From DAOVRD01 sp964521715 (GTDB lineage Bacteria > Planctomycetota > Brocadiia > SM23-32), in the NCBI GenBank assembly GCA_964521715.1, contig CAZFSS010000009.1:1-64000 (forward strand): DNA of 64,000 bases, in the 5' to 3' direction. Within the stretch, counting starts at the first letter, position 1. Each line of letters begins with the position of its first letter. The notes under the pieces were generated by a model. The model had not been told where the DNA came from, ran no database searches, and worked only from the letters and a program-made list of their open reading frames with translations. Below are positions 15,627-24,427 of the stretch, one piece after another. A program made the position numbers and the translations under genes.

Positions 15627-16475
15627 TCAGCGCACCTCGGTCGTGACCCTGTCTCCCTGCTGGACCTGTTTGCCTGCCGCCGCCATCTGCACCTTGCCGA
15701 CGGACAGAGTCTCCTGCACCTGGTGGATGATAAGGCTGGCGACGTAGCCTGCGTCGTTATAGATGGTGAACTGGGTGTTGGGCTTCACGCCCGCCTTGGA
15801 TCCCCGGTCAATGACGGCTGCGCCAAGCTCGCTGTCCACCTGGATCACCCGGCCGTTGATGGCCGGCGCGAGGGCAGGCTCGACCTCAATGCCTCGCTGG
15901 ATCAGGCTGGCGATGGTGTCCTGAAGGCGCTGCTCGCTCTCGGTGAGCTCGACGTTTTTCTTCTTGGTCTGATTCAGGTCTTGCGTCAGGTCGCCGATCG
16001 TGGAGTCCCTCTGCGCGACGGTGTTCTGGAGATCGTCTATCTTGGTCAGGTTCTCCTTGATCGTCTGGTCGCGCTCGCTCACGGTGGTGCGCAGTTGCTC
16101 GACGGTCTGCTCGCGCACCTGCAAACGCTGCTCCTGGTCCTGGTTGGCGGCGGTGAGCTGCTGGACGGCCGTGGTCATTCTCTCAAGCTGGGAGTTCAGG
16201 TCTTGCACGCGTGTCCTTTCGTCGGCCACGGCGCTCTTGAGCGCCGCGATGTCCGTGTCTGTCTGCTCCTTCAGCGTGTCGAAAGCCGTCGTCTTGTCGG
16301 CCAGGGCCTTCTGCGTTTGCTCCAGATTCTGAGTGGCGACCTGAAGCTGTTTGGCTGTGTCCAACCATTTCTGCCCGTAGTCCTCCCGCTTGTCGTACAG
16401 GATGATCTGCGACGCCGCGAAGCCTGCACTCAACAGAAGGACCAAGACGACCAGAACCTTGGCTACTGCGCTCAT
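15627..16475 (-). CDS. Membrane-anchored coiled-coil protein with C-terminal beta domain
   Basis: The product is 282 residues from the ATG at 16475, which has GAGGAGG 7 nt upstream. Residues 4-24 form an N-terminal signal anchor. Residues about 30-200 are a long coiled coil with regular heptads (LEQTQKALADKTTAFDTLKE and similar). The last 75 residues look like a beta domain: GRVIQVDSELGAAVIDRGSK followed by GVKPNTQFTIYN, similar in style to FlgT-C or MreC-type beta barrels (a stable-position GxxxGV motif). The layout recalls MreC, and mreB is nearby, but the order differs from mreBC and I do not call it MreC. It is probably periplasmic. Confidence 0.7.
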   Translation of the reverse strand: MSAVAKVLVVLVLLLSAGFAASQIILYDKREDYGQKWLDTAKQLQVATQNLEQTQKALADKTTAFDTLKEQTDTDIAALKSAVADERTRVQDLNSQLERMTTAVQQLTAANQDQEQRLQVREQTVEQLRTTVSERDQTIKENLTKIDDLQNTVAQRDSTIGDLTQDLNQTKKKNVELTESEQRLQDTIASLIQRGIEVEPALAPAINGRVIQVDSELGAAVIDRGSKAGVKPNTQFTIYNDAGYVASLIIHQVQETLSVGKVQMAAAGKQVQQGDRVTTEVR

Positions 16476-16538
16476 CTGGTTCCTCCTCGCCCCGTTTTGC
16501 GCTCCCAAATGCCTGCCGGTATCTACAACAGCCCGTAG

Positions 16539-16566
16539 ATTATAGGTCCCCCGTCTGCAAAGTCAA
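16539..16566 (-). promoter_or_regulatory. Strong sigma70-type promoter for the coiled-coil protein operon
   Basis: On the minus strand TTGACT (16561-16566) and a perfect TATAAT (16539-16544) are 16 bp apart. The start point would be near 16532, with a leader of about 57 nt to the ATG at 16475. Confidence 0.8.
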
Positions 16567-16657
16567 GTCGCTCGGGCCGGTCAATCGCACATCCCGCCCC
16601 TGCCTGCCGCCGGCCATCGCACAGACTCTATCGCCTGAGGCGGCCGGCGTCAAGCGT

Positions 16658-16686
16658 TTGACTGCGCCCGGCGGGCCTCTTAGACT
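16658..16686 (+). promoter_or_regulatory. Sigma70-type promoter for the sugar isomerase-like gene
   Basis: TTGACT (16658-16663) and TAGACT (16681-16686) are separated by 17 bp. It diverges from the promoter at 16539-16566, and the start point would be about 68 nt before the ATG at 16761. Confidence 0.65.
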
Positions 16687-16760
16687 ATCCCCCCGGGACG
16701 CACGGCGTCTACGGGAATAGCGAGATCCAGCACACCCCTGTGGGCTAGGAGGAGATCGTG

Positions 16761-17537
16761 ATGAAGCTGAGTTGCTGCGCTTACTCGTACCGGCAGCTGC
16801 TGACAGAGGGCGCGATGACGTTGGAGGGCTTCCTGGACGTCTGCGCCGAGCTGGGCTTCAACGGCGTGGAGCTGACCCAGTACTACTTTCCGCAGGAGAG
16901 CGACCAGTACCTGGCCGGCCTGAAGCGCGAGGTGTTCCGCCGCGGGCTGGAGGTCTCCGGCACCGCCGTGGGGGGCAACTTCATCAACCAGGACCCCGAG
17001 GCGCGCCGCAAGCAGATCGACCACGTGAAGGACTGGCTGGTCAAGTCCGGCAAGCTCGGCTCGCCCGTGATGCGCGTCTTCGCCGGCTACCAGCCGGATG
17101 GCGTGGACCGCCGGACCGCGGAAGGCTGGGTCCAGGACGGCCTGGCCGAGTGCGCGCCCCTGGCGGCCGAATGCGGCGTCGTGCTCGGCCTGGAGAACCA
17201 CGGCGGGGTAACGGCCGACGCCGACGGCGTGCTGCGGCTGATGAAACCGTTCGTCGACGACCCCTGGGTGGGCCTGAACCTGGACTTCGGCAACTTCACT
17301 GGCGACATCTACGGCCAGTACGCCTGCTGCGCCCCTCTCGTGGTGACCACGCACGCCAAGCTCACCGTGCGCCAGGGCGAAGGGCGGGAACTCGTCGACT
17401 ACCGCAAGGTCGTGCGCATCCTGCGCGAGGCGGGCTACAAAGGCTGCCTGTCCATCGAGTACGAGGAGGATGAGGACCCGGTGGTCGGCGTGGACCGTTT
17501 CGCTGCGTACCTGCGCGGCTGCATCGAGGACGCTTGA
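16761..17537 (+). CDS. Sugar phosphate isomerase/epimerase-like TIM barrel protein
   Basis: The product is 258 residues from the ATG at 16761, with AGGAGG 8 nt upstream; the adjacent in-frame GTG at 16758 is less well placed. It belongs to the xylose isomerase-like AP endonuclease-2 superfamily: LEGFLDVCAELGFNGVELTQ, RVFAGYQPDG, LGLENHGGV, NLDFGNF and SIEYEEDEDPV carry the Glu, His and Asp residues that bind the divalent metal in this fold. It has no signal peptide. Members act on sugars, inosose or hydroxypyruvate; the substrate cannot be chosen here. The subtilase lipoprotein gene follows by about 70 bp. Confidence 0.8.
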   Translation: MKLSCCAYSYRQLLTEGAMTLEGFLDVCAELGFNGVELTQYYFPQESDQYLAGLKREVFRRGLEVSGTAVGGNFINQDPEARRKQIDHVKDWLVKSGKLGSPVMRVFAGYQPDGVDRRTAEGWVQDGLAECAPLAAECGVVLGLENHGGVTADADGVLRLMKPFVDDPWVGLNLDFGNFTGDIYGQYACCAPLVVTTHAKLTVRQGEGRELVDYRKVVRILREAGYKGCLSIEYEEDEDPVVGVDRFAAYLRGCIEDA

Positions 17538-17605
17538 GGCCACGTGGCGTTAACGAGCGCGGTCGGCTCGGCGCCGGCGGCTCTCTGTGGCACCCTGGGC
17601 CATCC

Positions 17606-19291
17606 GTGAAGGCAGTACGCCTGTGCTCCATCCTGCTGCTGGCATGCCTGGCGGGGTGCTTGCCCGCCGGGCGGCAGCGCGAGGAGCCGGTCGTCGTCTT
17701 CCTGCTCGACTCGGCCGTCAACCGCGACTTCATCGAAGGACATGTCGTTGGCCTGGCCGGGTCCGACGTGACGCATGGCAGCCTTGTGGGCCGGGTCTTG
17801 CTCAGGTACTGCCGAGCGCCCGTCATGTCCGTGCCGGTCGAGGACGTCGAGGGCGGGCCGAGCAGGGACGCCTACCTGGCCGGGCTGCGGACGGCGCTGG
17901 ACTATGCGGAGCAGCATCCGCAGACAAGGGTGCTGGTGAACGTCAGCCTTGGCTCTTCCGCGCCCGACGCGGAGGAGCATGATCTGGTACGGCGGCTGGC
18001 GCACGCCGGCGCCGTCGTCGTGGCAGCCGCGGGCAACGAGGACACCGACGCGCCGGTCTACCCCGCAGCCTATCCCGAGGTGATTGCGGTGGCCAGCGCG
18101 ACGCCCGACGGCAAGGTCCTCAGCTCGAACTTCGGACGGCACGTCGACATCGCCGCTTCCGGCGACATCACTTTCATCGATTACGAGTTCCTCCCGTATG
18201 AGCAGCTCCGGCGGGAGATGGAGGCCCGCGGCACGTCGTTCGCCGCGCCTCGCGTCGCAGCGACGCTCGCTTACCTGCTGAGCGCCAGGCCAGGTCTCAC
18301 CCCCGCGCAGGCGTACGCGATCCTGGCATCCACGGCTCGGCCGATCGACGACGATCACTACCGCGCGGGCCTGCTGGGAGCCGGCCTGCTGGACATCTAC
18401 CGCGCCAAGTCGGCCGTCTCGCCGTCCTACCGCTTCGTGCACTTCGTCCTTCCCATAGGGGTGTGGACCGTGCTGGGCGTGCTCAGCGCCTACCTGTGCG
18501 TGCGCCACGGACTGGTGGGCCTCTTCCTCACGCTCGTGATATGGCTCGTGGGGCTGCCGACCTCGGTTCTGCTCGTTCTGAAGCTGCGAGGCTATCTGGA
18601 GTTCGTGGGCGGAGGAAGCCTTGCGCTCGGGCTCGGCGTGGCGAGCGTGCTGGGGGCGGCGATCGCAGTTGCGGCAGCAGTTCAGCAGTGGAACGTGATC
18701 AAGGCGGCGATGGCCGTGGCGCCGCCCTTCCTCGTCTTGCTGACGCTGGTCGCGGCGGGCGGCATGCCGGACGGGGCCCAGATACCGGCTGCAATCGCGG
18801 CGGGCTGCGTGGGTGTCGCCCTCGCTGCGGCGTTGGAGGTAAGGACGCGTCGCCAGCTCAGGTACCTCAGGGGCCTTGCCGAGCGGGAGGGCGTTGCGGA
18901 CGCAGCGGAAGTGCTGATGCGTTCGTGCAGGCGCGCGGTCGATGGACGCGTCAGGCGGGCCGCCATCCGGTCGCTCGGGCGGGTCGGGGATGAACGGGCC
19001 GTCGAGTTCCTGCTGAGCGAGGGGAGGCATCCGCGCGAGGTGGCTGAGGCGCTGGCCGCGATCGGCGGCCGCGACGTCGGTGCGATGATCCCCTCGGTCC
19101 TGCGGCTCGAGTCGCTGGGCGACGACGAGTGGACAAGGCTGGTCGAAGCATTGGATGCATGCGTGCCCCCGGAGGCCGTTGGCGCAGTTGAGACGCTTGC
19201 ACAGTCCGGGCGGTCGGCGGAGCTGGCCGAGCTTCTGCGGAGCCTTGAGAGCGGCCCGGACGGGCTTCCGGCGCCGTCCGATGGCGATTGA
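17606..19291 (+). CDS. Subtilisin-like (S8) lipoprotein with membrane and HEAT-like regions
   Basis: The product is 561 residues from the GTG at 17606 (start chosen because it gives a clean lipoprotein signal with lipobox LAGC). The S8 catalytic set is visible: Asp in FLLDSAVN, His in VTHGSLVGRV, the oxyanion Asn in AAGNED and Ser in GTSFAAPRVAAT. After the protease domain (about residues 30-265) come five hydrophobic segments (about 275-415), then a cytoplasmic-looking helical tail with HEAT-like units (VRRAAIRSLGRVGDERAVEF). There is no propeptide between signal and protease. Fusion of an S8 domain to a polytopic membrane region and repeats is unusual; the substrate is unknown. Confidence 0.78.
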   Translation: MKAVRLCSILLLACLAGCLPAGRQREEPVVVFLLDSAVNRDFIEGHVVGLAGSDVTHGSLVGRVLLRYCRAPVMSVPVEDVEGGPSRDAYLAGLRTALDYAEQHPQTRVLVNVSLGSSAPDAEEHDLVRRLAHAGAVVVAAAGNEDTDAPVYPAAYPEVIAVASATPDGKVLSSNFGRHVDIAASGDITFIDYEFLPYEQLRREMEARGTSFAAPRVAATLAYLLSARPGLTPAQAYAILASTARPIDDDHYRAGLLGAGLLDIYRAKSAVSPSYRFVHFVLPIGVWTVLGVLSAYLCVRHGLVGLFLTLVIWLVGLPTSVLLVLKLRGYLEFVGGGSLALGLGVASVLGAAIAVAAAVQQWNVIKAAMAVAPPFLVLLTLVAAGGMPDGAQIPAAIAAGCVGVALAAALEVRTRRQLRYLRGLAEREGVADAAEVLMRSCRRAVDGRVRRAAIRSLGRVGDERAVEFLLSEGRHPREVAEALAAIGGRDVGAMIPSVLRLESLGDDEWTRLVEALDACVPPEAVGAVETLAQSGRSAELAELLRSLESGPDGLPAPSDGD

Positions 19292-19360
19292 GCGAGAAAG
19301 GTCCGCGGGCGGCAGGGATGCCGGCGCGTGAGCCGGAGAGGGAACATGGACGCTCTGTAT

Positions 19361-19389
19361 TTGACGCCCTGCTGCGCGTCCGGTAGGCT
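19361..19389 (+). promoter_or_regulatory. Possible promoter for the DUF47-PiT phosphate operon
   Basis: TTGACG (19361-19366) and TAGGCT (19384-19389) are 17 bp apart. The -35 is good, the -10 weak. The start point would be about 50 nt before the DUF47 gene. Confidence 0.5.
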
Positions 19390-19446
19390 GGGTCGCTTGG
19401 CCTAGAAATGCGAAAGGGCATGAGGAAATGCACAAGGGATCGCGAC

Positions 19447-20136
19447 ATGGGGGATAAGGGCATGGCACTGATCAAGGAGTTGTTTGGCAGGTCGCCTTTC
19501 GGGTCGCTGCTGGCGCACACGAAGAAGGCGCACGAATGCGTGGACCTCATCAAGCCGCTCATGGCGGCGTTGATTGCCGAAGACTACGAGGAGGTGCATC
19601 GCCTGCAGGACAGGGTGTCGAAGCTCGAGTACGAGGCGGACACGATCAAGCATGAGATCCGCGAGCACCTGCCCAGGCGCTACTTCCTGCCGGTTGCTAG
19701 GGAGGATCTGGACAGGTTCCTCCATTGTCAGGACAGCATAGCGGACAGCGTCGAGGACTTCGCCGTGATTCTGATCCTCCGCAATACGAAGGTGCACCCG
19801 GGCCTTGTGGATGAGTTCAACGGGTTCGTGGACCAGGTGCTCGAGGTCTGCCGCATATTGATGGACGCAGCCGAGGAGCTGGAGAACCTGGTGGAGGTCT
19901 CCTTCGGCGGAGCGGAGGCCCGCCAAGTGCTGGAACGCATAGCCGGATTGGGCGAGGCCGAGTGGAAGGCGGACCGGCTGCAGCGCAAGATCAGCCAACA
20001 CATCTACCGTCTGGAAGACGAACTCGGTCCCGTGACCATCCTGTTCTATGAGAAAATGCTCCGCACCTTGAGTGCGGTCGCGAACGCGGCGGAGAACACC
20101 GGAGAGCTGATCAGGCAGATGATCGTGAAGGGATGA
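19447..20136 (+). CDS. DUF47/TIGR00153 family PhoU-like protein
   Basis: The product is 229 residues from the ATG at 19447, which has AAGGGA 7 nt upstream; ATGs at 19408 and 19462 are alternatives. It matches the DUF47 (TIGR00153) family, PhoU-like helical bundles encoded beside PiT transporters: LFGRSPFGSLLAHTKKAHEC, VSKLEYEADTIKHEIREHLPR, LPVAREDLDRFLHCQDSIADSVED and KADRLQRKISQHIY. The ExxxD pattern in EYEADTIKHE and in the final helices is the metal-binding signature of PhoU folds. It is thought to regulate the partner phosphate transporter, whose gene starts about 40 bp downstream. Confidence 0.92.
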   Translation: MGDKGMALIKELFGRSPFGSLLAHTKKAHECVDLIKPLMAALIAEDYEEVHRLQDRVSKLEYEADTIKHEIREHLPRRYFLPVAREDLDRFLHCQDSIADSVEDFAVILILRNTKVHPGLVDEFNGFVDQVLEVCRILMDAAEELENLVEVSFGGAEARQVLERIAGLGEAEWKADRLQRKISQHIYRLEDELGPVTILFYEKMLRTLSAVANAAENTGELIRQMIVKG

Positions 20137-20176
20137 CGCGTGCTTCCGACCTCACTTCGTGGTGCCGATCCGCAGA

Positions 20177-21481
20177 ATGGCCCTCATAGTCATCGCCATA
20201 GCCGTCGTGCTCGGCCTTTACATGGCCTGGAGTATCGGAGCCAATGACGTTGCCAACTCCATGGGTGCTGCTGTTGGCTCGGGGGCGATCCGCATCAAGT
20301 GGGCCATCCTCGCCGCCGGCATTTGTGAGTTCGCCGGCGCCGTGCTGGTCGGCGCGCATGTCACCGATACCGTCCGCAAGGGCATTGTGAGTCCCGAGCA
20401 TCTTCAGGGCAGCCCCGAGACGTTGGTGCTCGGGATGGCCTGTGCGCTCTTGGCGGCGGCCGTTTGGCTCCACATCGCCACCTGGATGGGGATGCCGGTC
20501 TCCACCACTCACTCTATAGTGGGCGCCGTGGCCGGGTTCGGCATTGTCGCTGCGGGATGGGGCGCCGTCCACTGGGACAAGATGGGAGAGATCGTCGCAA
20601 GCTGGTTCATCTCGCCGGTTGCAGGCGGGGTCCTGGCCTTCATCCTCTTCAAGCTCATCAGCTGGCTGATCCTGGGAAGGGAGAGGCCGACGCGGGCGGC
20701 CATCAAGATTGCTCCATTCATCGTCTTCGTTGTTTTTACCGTGGTCGCCCTCGCGACGGTCTACAAAGGCCTGGCGCACCTTGCTCGAGAGAGGGCAGCT
20801 TGGCTGGCCGGGGATGCAGGGATCCTATTGTCTCTGGCTACTGGGCTCCTTGCTTCCGTCGGTGCGCGGGTTCTGATACAGCGCTACCTGAAGGGGAAAG
20901 GCAGACTGGCGCTGCCTCAGCAGCTCGAACTGGTTGAGCGGGTGTTCGCGCCCCTGGTGGTGATCACCTCGTGCTCGGTTGCGTTCGCTCATGGCGCCAA
21001 CGACGTCGCCAACGCCGTCGGGCCCCTGGCAGCCGTTGTAGACATTCTCCGCACGGGCACCGTGAAGATGGACGTGTACGTTCCGGTGTGGATCCTGGCC
21101 CTGGGAGGAACCGGGATCGTGCTGGGAGTGGCGACCTTTGGCTACCGCGTCATGCGCACTGTAGGGGAGAAGATAACCCAGATGACGCCTTCGCGTGGCG
21201 TGGCGGCGAACATCGCGGCGACCACCACCGTGCTGGTCTGCACCAGGCTGTCGCTGCCCGTCTCGACCACGCACACACTGGTGGGAGCCATTCTTGGCAT
21301 CGGTTTTGCCCGCGGCCTGGGAGCCGTCAACAGAAGCGTGACGCGCAACATCTTCGCCTCGTGGTTCGTTACGGTTCCAGCCGCCGCCGGTCTGTCAATC
21401 GTCCTGTTTCTGCTCGGTCGCCTGTTCCTGCTGCGGGCCCTGGCGGACGTTCTGAGGGCCGCGGCGGCCGGACAGGGATAG
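20177..21481 (+). CDS. PiT family inorganic phosphate transporter
   Basis: The product is 434 residues from the ATG at 20177 (a GTG at 20159 would add six residues; neither has a strong ribosome binding site). It is a complete PiT permease with the duplicated signature: SIGANDVANSMGAAVGSGAI in the first half and AHGANDVANAVGPLAAVV in the second, plus the paired MPVSTTHSIVGAVAGFG and LPVSTTHTLVGAILGIGFA. About ten to eleven hydrophobic helices are visible. It imports phosphate, or metal-phosphate complexes, using the ion gradient across the inner membrane. It pairs with the DUF47 gene upstream. Confidence 0.95.
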   Translation: MALIVIAIAVVLGLYMAWSIGANDVANSMGAAVGSGAIRIKWAILAAGICEFAGAVLVGAHVTDTVRKGIVSPEHLQGSPETLVLGMACALLAAAVWLHIATWMGMPVSTTHSIVGAVAGFGIVAAGWGAVHWDKMGEIVASWFISPVAGGVLAFILFKLISWLILGRERPTRAAIKIAPFIVFVVFTVVALATVYKGLAHLARERAAWLAGDAGILLSLATGLLASVGARVLIQRYLKGKGRLALPQQLELVERVFAPLVVITSCSVAFAHGANDVANAVGPLAAVVDILRTGTVKMDVYVPVWILALGGTGIVLGVATFGYRVMRTVGEKITQMTPSRGVAANIAATTTVLVCTRLSLPVSTTHTLVGAILGIGFARGLGAVNRSVTRNIFASWFVTVPAAAGLSIVLFLLGRLFLLRALADVLRAAAAGQG

Positions 21482-21509
21482 GTGCCTATCTGGCTGACGA
21501 GAAGTCGAG

Positions 21510-21695
21510 ATGTCCATAGAGCTGTGCCCCAGGTGCAGGGCGCTGAGGAACGTGCGCCTCACCGTCTCCCGCCGGAAGGTGGCCCTGCCGGACGGGACGA
21601 CGAAAGAGGTGTTGACACGCACGTTCCACTGTGAAAGCTGCCATGCCTTCATACGCAGTGAAGAGCTAGACCAGAGCGCGGGACCCGAAACGTAG
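21510..21695 (+). CDS. Small zinc-ribbon protein
   Basis: The product is 61 residues. CPRC at residues 6-9 and CESC at 41-44 form a two-CxxC zinc ribbon around a basic beta-rich centre (NVRLTVSRRKVALPDGTTKE). The sequence looks cytoplasmic. It lies 28 bp after the PiT gene and 24 bp before the secreted glycosidase, and may belong to either transcript. Proteins of this shape are common as unannotated small ORFs in GC-rich genomes; no role is known. Confidence 0.65.
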   Translation: MSIELCPRCRALRNVRLTVSRRKVALPDGTTKEVLTRTFHCESCHAFIRSEELDQSAGPET

Positions 21696-21719
21696 CATCC
21701 CTTGAGGAGGCGAGAGAGC

Positions 21720-24383
21720 ATGAACGTGCATTGTGCCGCGTGGATGGTCCTGGCGCTAGTTGCGGTTCTGTCTGCGCCGGCGCGGGCGCAGTCTCTGGTC
21801 TTCAACGGCGACTTCGAGAAGGTGGGCGAGGACGGCGCGCCGGAAGGCTGGCAGGCCGCTGGCCGGCCCGAGATCGAGCAGCGGCTCACCGCCGCCGAGG
21901 ATCCGCAGCGCGGACGCGTCGCCCAACTCGTGTGCACGCGCTTCGTGCCCGGTTCGCCATCGAGCCACGCGATGCTGGCGCAGACGGAACACGTCGGCGT
22001 GAAGCGCGGGCAGTGGTACAGGCTCCGCCTCTGGGCGAAGGGGTCCGACATCGAGGACGGGATCGTCAGCGTCGCGCTGTCGAACACGCGCGACTGGAGC
22101 AACACGGGCCTGTCGGACTCCTTCGTTCCGCCGGCGCAGTGGCAGCAGTTCGAGTTCGTCTTCCGGGCCATACAGGACCTGGCGCCGCAGGACAGCCGGC
22201 TGCAGATCTGGTACGGCAGCACGGGAACGCTCTGGATGGACGACGTCGTCCTGGAGGAGGCCGCGGAGGTCAGCCGTCAGTGGCATCCAGTGCTGCCCCT
22301 GGAGGGCGTCGGGAACGGGCTGCCCAACAGCAGCTTCGAATGCGGCGGGGCTGGATGGGGCTGCTGGTGCCCGGAGTACTACTCGTGGGGCGCCAACCTC
22401 TTTCGCCTCCTCGGAGACTGGGACGACCGATGCGCCTTCCACGGCGGGCATTCGTGGCGGCTGTCGCTCTCGCCCGACACCCAGCCGGTGGCCTACTTCG
22501 ACTACTACAACCCGATCGAGGCGGCCCTGCGCTCGATCCTTGTGGGCCACGAGGTGTGGGTGGGCGTCCAGAAGGGGCAGCCTTACGTGTTCTCGGCTTA
22601 CGTGATGGCGGATCGGCCGAACGTGCCCGTGCGCATCATGATCGTGCAGGCCGACGGCCCGAGCGACAGCCGCCTCGTCTCCGTCGGGAAGGACTGGCAG
22701 CGGCTTGAGATCCCCTTCCAGGCCGCCACGGAGTACGCCTGCGGCTTCGTGGGGCTGGACTTCCGCGAGGCGGACCGGGCCGAAGGGACCATCTGGCTTG
22801 ACGCCCTTCAACTCGAGCCGGGATCGGCGGCGACGCCTTACCGGCCGCGCGCCGACCTGGAGACGCAACTGGCGACGGAGCGGACGGGCAACGTGTTCCT
22901 GGACCCCGAAGCGGGCATGAGCCTCGGCATCAGGGCCTACAACGCGGGCGGGTCCGCGCAGACCGTTCGCGGCGCGCTCACCGTGACGGACTTCCTGGGG
23001 CGACCCGCGTGGCAGAATCAGGTGGAGGCCCTCGTGGCGGCCGGGCAGTCGGCCGAGGTCGAATGCGACCGGGTGCTGGCCGGCAAGCGGGGGTTCTTCC
23101 GCGTCCGGTGGGAGCCCGAAGGAGGGCCGGCCCAGGAGATCCGCTGCGCCGTGATCGAGCCGTCCCCCGAGGACGACAGCATCTTCGGGATGAACCACGC
23201 CTTCCCGTGGGAGTTCCTGCTCAGGTTGTCGCACGCGGCCGGGATCCGCTGGTGGCGCGACTGGTCCGTCAAGTGGCAGACCGTGCAGCCGAAGCCGGAC
23301 GGATTCGACTTCAGCGTCCCTGACGCGCAGATCGACCGCGTCCTGGACGCCGACGGGCGGGTCCTGGTCCTGTTCCCGTTTCCGTCGGCCGTGTGGGCCG
23401 CCACGCCGGACCAGCAGAAGATCGATGCCGCGGCTGGCGAGAACAGCTACCTGAAGGAGCGGCTGCCCACCGCGTTCAAGCCGGACCGGCTGGAGGACTT
23501 CGCGGCGTACATACGCGCCGGCGTGGAGCACTACGAGGGCCGGACCCACGAGTTCGAGATCCTGAACGAGGCGCTCTACACCGATTACTCGCTGCCCTCG
23601 CGCTTCGGCTACGTGATGGCTGACTACGTCGACATCCTGCGCACGGCCTACGCGGCGGCCAAGTCGGCCGATCCGGCCTGCACGGTCGTCGGCGGCCTCG
23701 GCGGGGGGCCGGACGCGGGATGGCTGGACGAGTTCATCGAGCAGGGCGGGATGCAGTGGTGCGACGTGCTCAACTACCATACTTACCCGCACAAAGGGTG
23801 GCCCGAGTCCTACGAGGAGGCCCTTCGGGCGCGCTGGCAGCAGTTGAACCAGCTGGGCGTGGCCAAGCCCATCTGGATGACGGAGTTCGGGCTCTACGCG
23901 GATGACGATCCCCCGGCCACGCCCTTCCGCGTCGGCGATACGACCATGAACAACACGCTGCGGCCGAGCGAGCTGGCGGCTTCGTCCGACCTCGTTCGGT
24001 TCGCGGCCATCCTGTGCGCGCACGGCGTGCGCAAGATCTTCTACCATGCGGGCACGTGCGCGCCGATGCACGAGTCAAGCGCCGGCAACCTCTTCTTCCG
24101 CTATGGCGGCGTGCCCAGCAAGCAGTACGCTGCGCAGGCGGCCCTGTCGCGGATGCTCGGGCCGGACCTCGACTTCGTGCGCAAGTGGGACGAGCCGGAC
24201 TGGGTGCAGGCCTACGAGTTCCGCTCGCGCGGGCGCACCGTCGTCATCCTCTGGACGCGCAGGAGCGACCCGCCGCCGATGGCGATCCCCGACGGGTTGC
24301 GCGCCCTCGACCTGATGGGCAACCCGTTGCCCGGCAAGGAGCTGACGCCGGGCGACGTGCCGGTCTACCTCGTGGGCGACTGA
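21720..24383 (+). CDS. Secreted multi-domain clan GH-A glycosidase-like protein
   Basis: The product is 887 residues from the ATG at 21720, with GAGGAGG 9 nt upstream. A signal peptide ends at about ARAQS. Residues about 26-185 and 200-385 are two jelly-roll carbohydrate-binding-like modules (each NGDFE/NSSFE start, ..WLD/WMDDV.LE end, CBM4/9 style). An Ig-like linker follows (about 390-480), then a TIM-barrel glycosidase domain. Clan GH-A catalytic acids are visible: Glu617 in EILNEALY (acid/base, after Asn) and Glu722 in WMTEFGLY (nucleophile). The domain is closest in style to GH39/GH5-type enzymes; the polysaccharide substrate is unknown. It would act in the periplasm or outside the cell. 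Confidence 0.78.
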   Translation: MNVHCAAWMVLALVAVLSAPARAQSLVFNGDFEKVGEDGAPEGWQAAGRPEIEQRLTAAEDPQRGRVAQLVCTRFVPGSPSSHAMLAQTEHVGVKRGQWYRLRLWAKGSDIEDGIVSVALSNTRDWSNTGLSDSFVPPAQWQQFEFVFRAIQDLAPQDSRLQIWYGSTGTLWMDDVVLEEAAEVSRQWHPVLPLEGVGNGLPNSSFECGGAGWGCWCPEYYSWGANLFRLLGDWDDRCAFHGGHSWRLSLSPDTQPVAYFDYYNPIEAALRSILVGHEVWVGVQKGQPYVFSAYVMADRPNVPVRIMIVQADGPSDSRLVSVGKDWQRLEIPFQAATEYACGFVGLDFREADRAEGTIWLDALQLEPGSAATPYRPRADLETQLATERTGNVFLDPEAGMSLGIRAYNAGGSAQTVRGALTVTDFLGRPAWQNQVEALVAAGQSAEVECDRVLAGKRGFFRVRWEPEGGPAQEIRCAVIEPSPEDDSIFGMNHAFPWEFLLRLSHAAGIRWWRDWSVKWQTVQPKPDGFDFSVPDAQIDRVLDADGRVLVLFPFPSAVWAATPDQQKIDAAAGENSYLKERLPTAFKPDRLEDFAAYIRAGVEHYEGRTHEFEILNEALYTDYSLPSRFGYVMADYVDILRTAYAAAKSADPACTVVGGLGGGPDAGWLDEFIEQGGMQWCDVLNYHTYPHKGWPESYEEALRARWQQLNQLGVAKPIWMTEFGLYADDDPPATPFRVGDTTMNNTLRPSELAASSDLVRFAAILCAHGVRKIFYHAGTCAPMHESSAGNLFFRYGGVPSKQYAAQAALSRMLGPDLDFVRKWDEPDWVQAYEFRSRGRTVVILWTRRSDPPPMAIPDGLRALDLMGNPLPGKELTPGDVPVYLVGD

Positions 24384-24427
24384 CCGGGCCGTCCGGGTGT
24401 GCTCGGGAAGGAGGGGTGAGGCGGGCT

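Noticed and set aside
15627..16475. Calling the coiled-coil membrane protein MreC
   Set aside because: The architecture is similar, but the gene order differs from mreBC and the beta domain does not clearly match; the family is left open.
14202..16538. 778-codon plus-strand frame across mreB and the coiled-coil operon
   Set aside because: It runs antisense to genes with homology, a promoter and a terminator; its translation is His/Asp/Arg/Leu-rich shadow sequence.
17435..19468. 677-codon minus-strand frame opposite the subtilase gene
   Set aside because: The plus frame holds the complete S8 catalytic set; the minus translation has no recognisable family.
21756..24071. 771-codon minus-strand frame opposite the secreted glycosidase
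   Set aside because: Composition is typical antisense GC-rich sequence (Arg/His/Val/Leu) with no motif.
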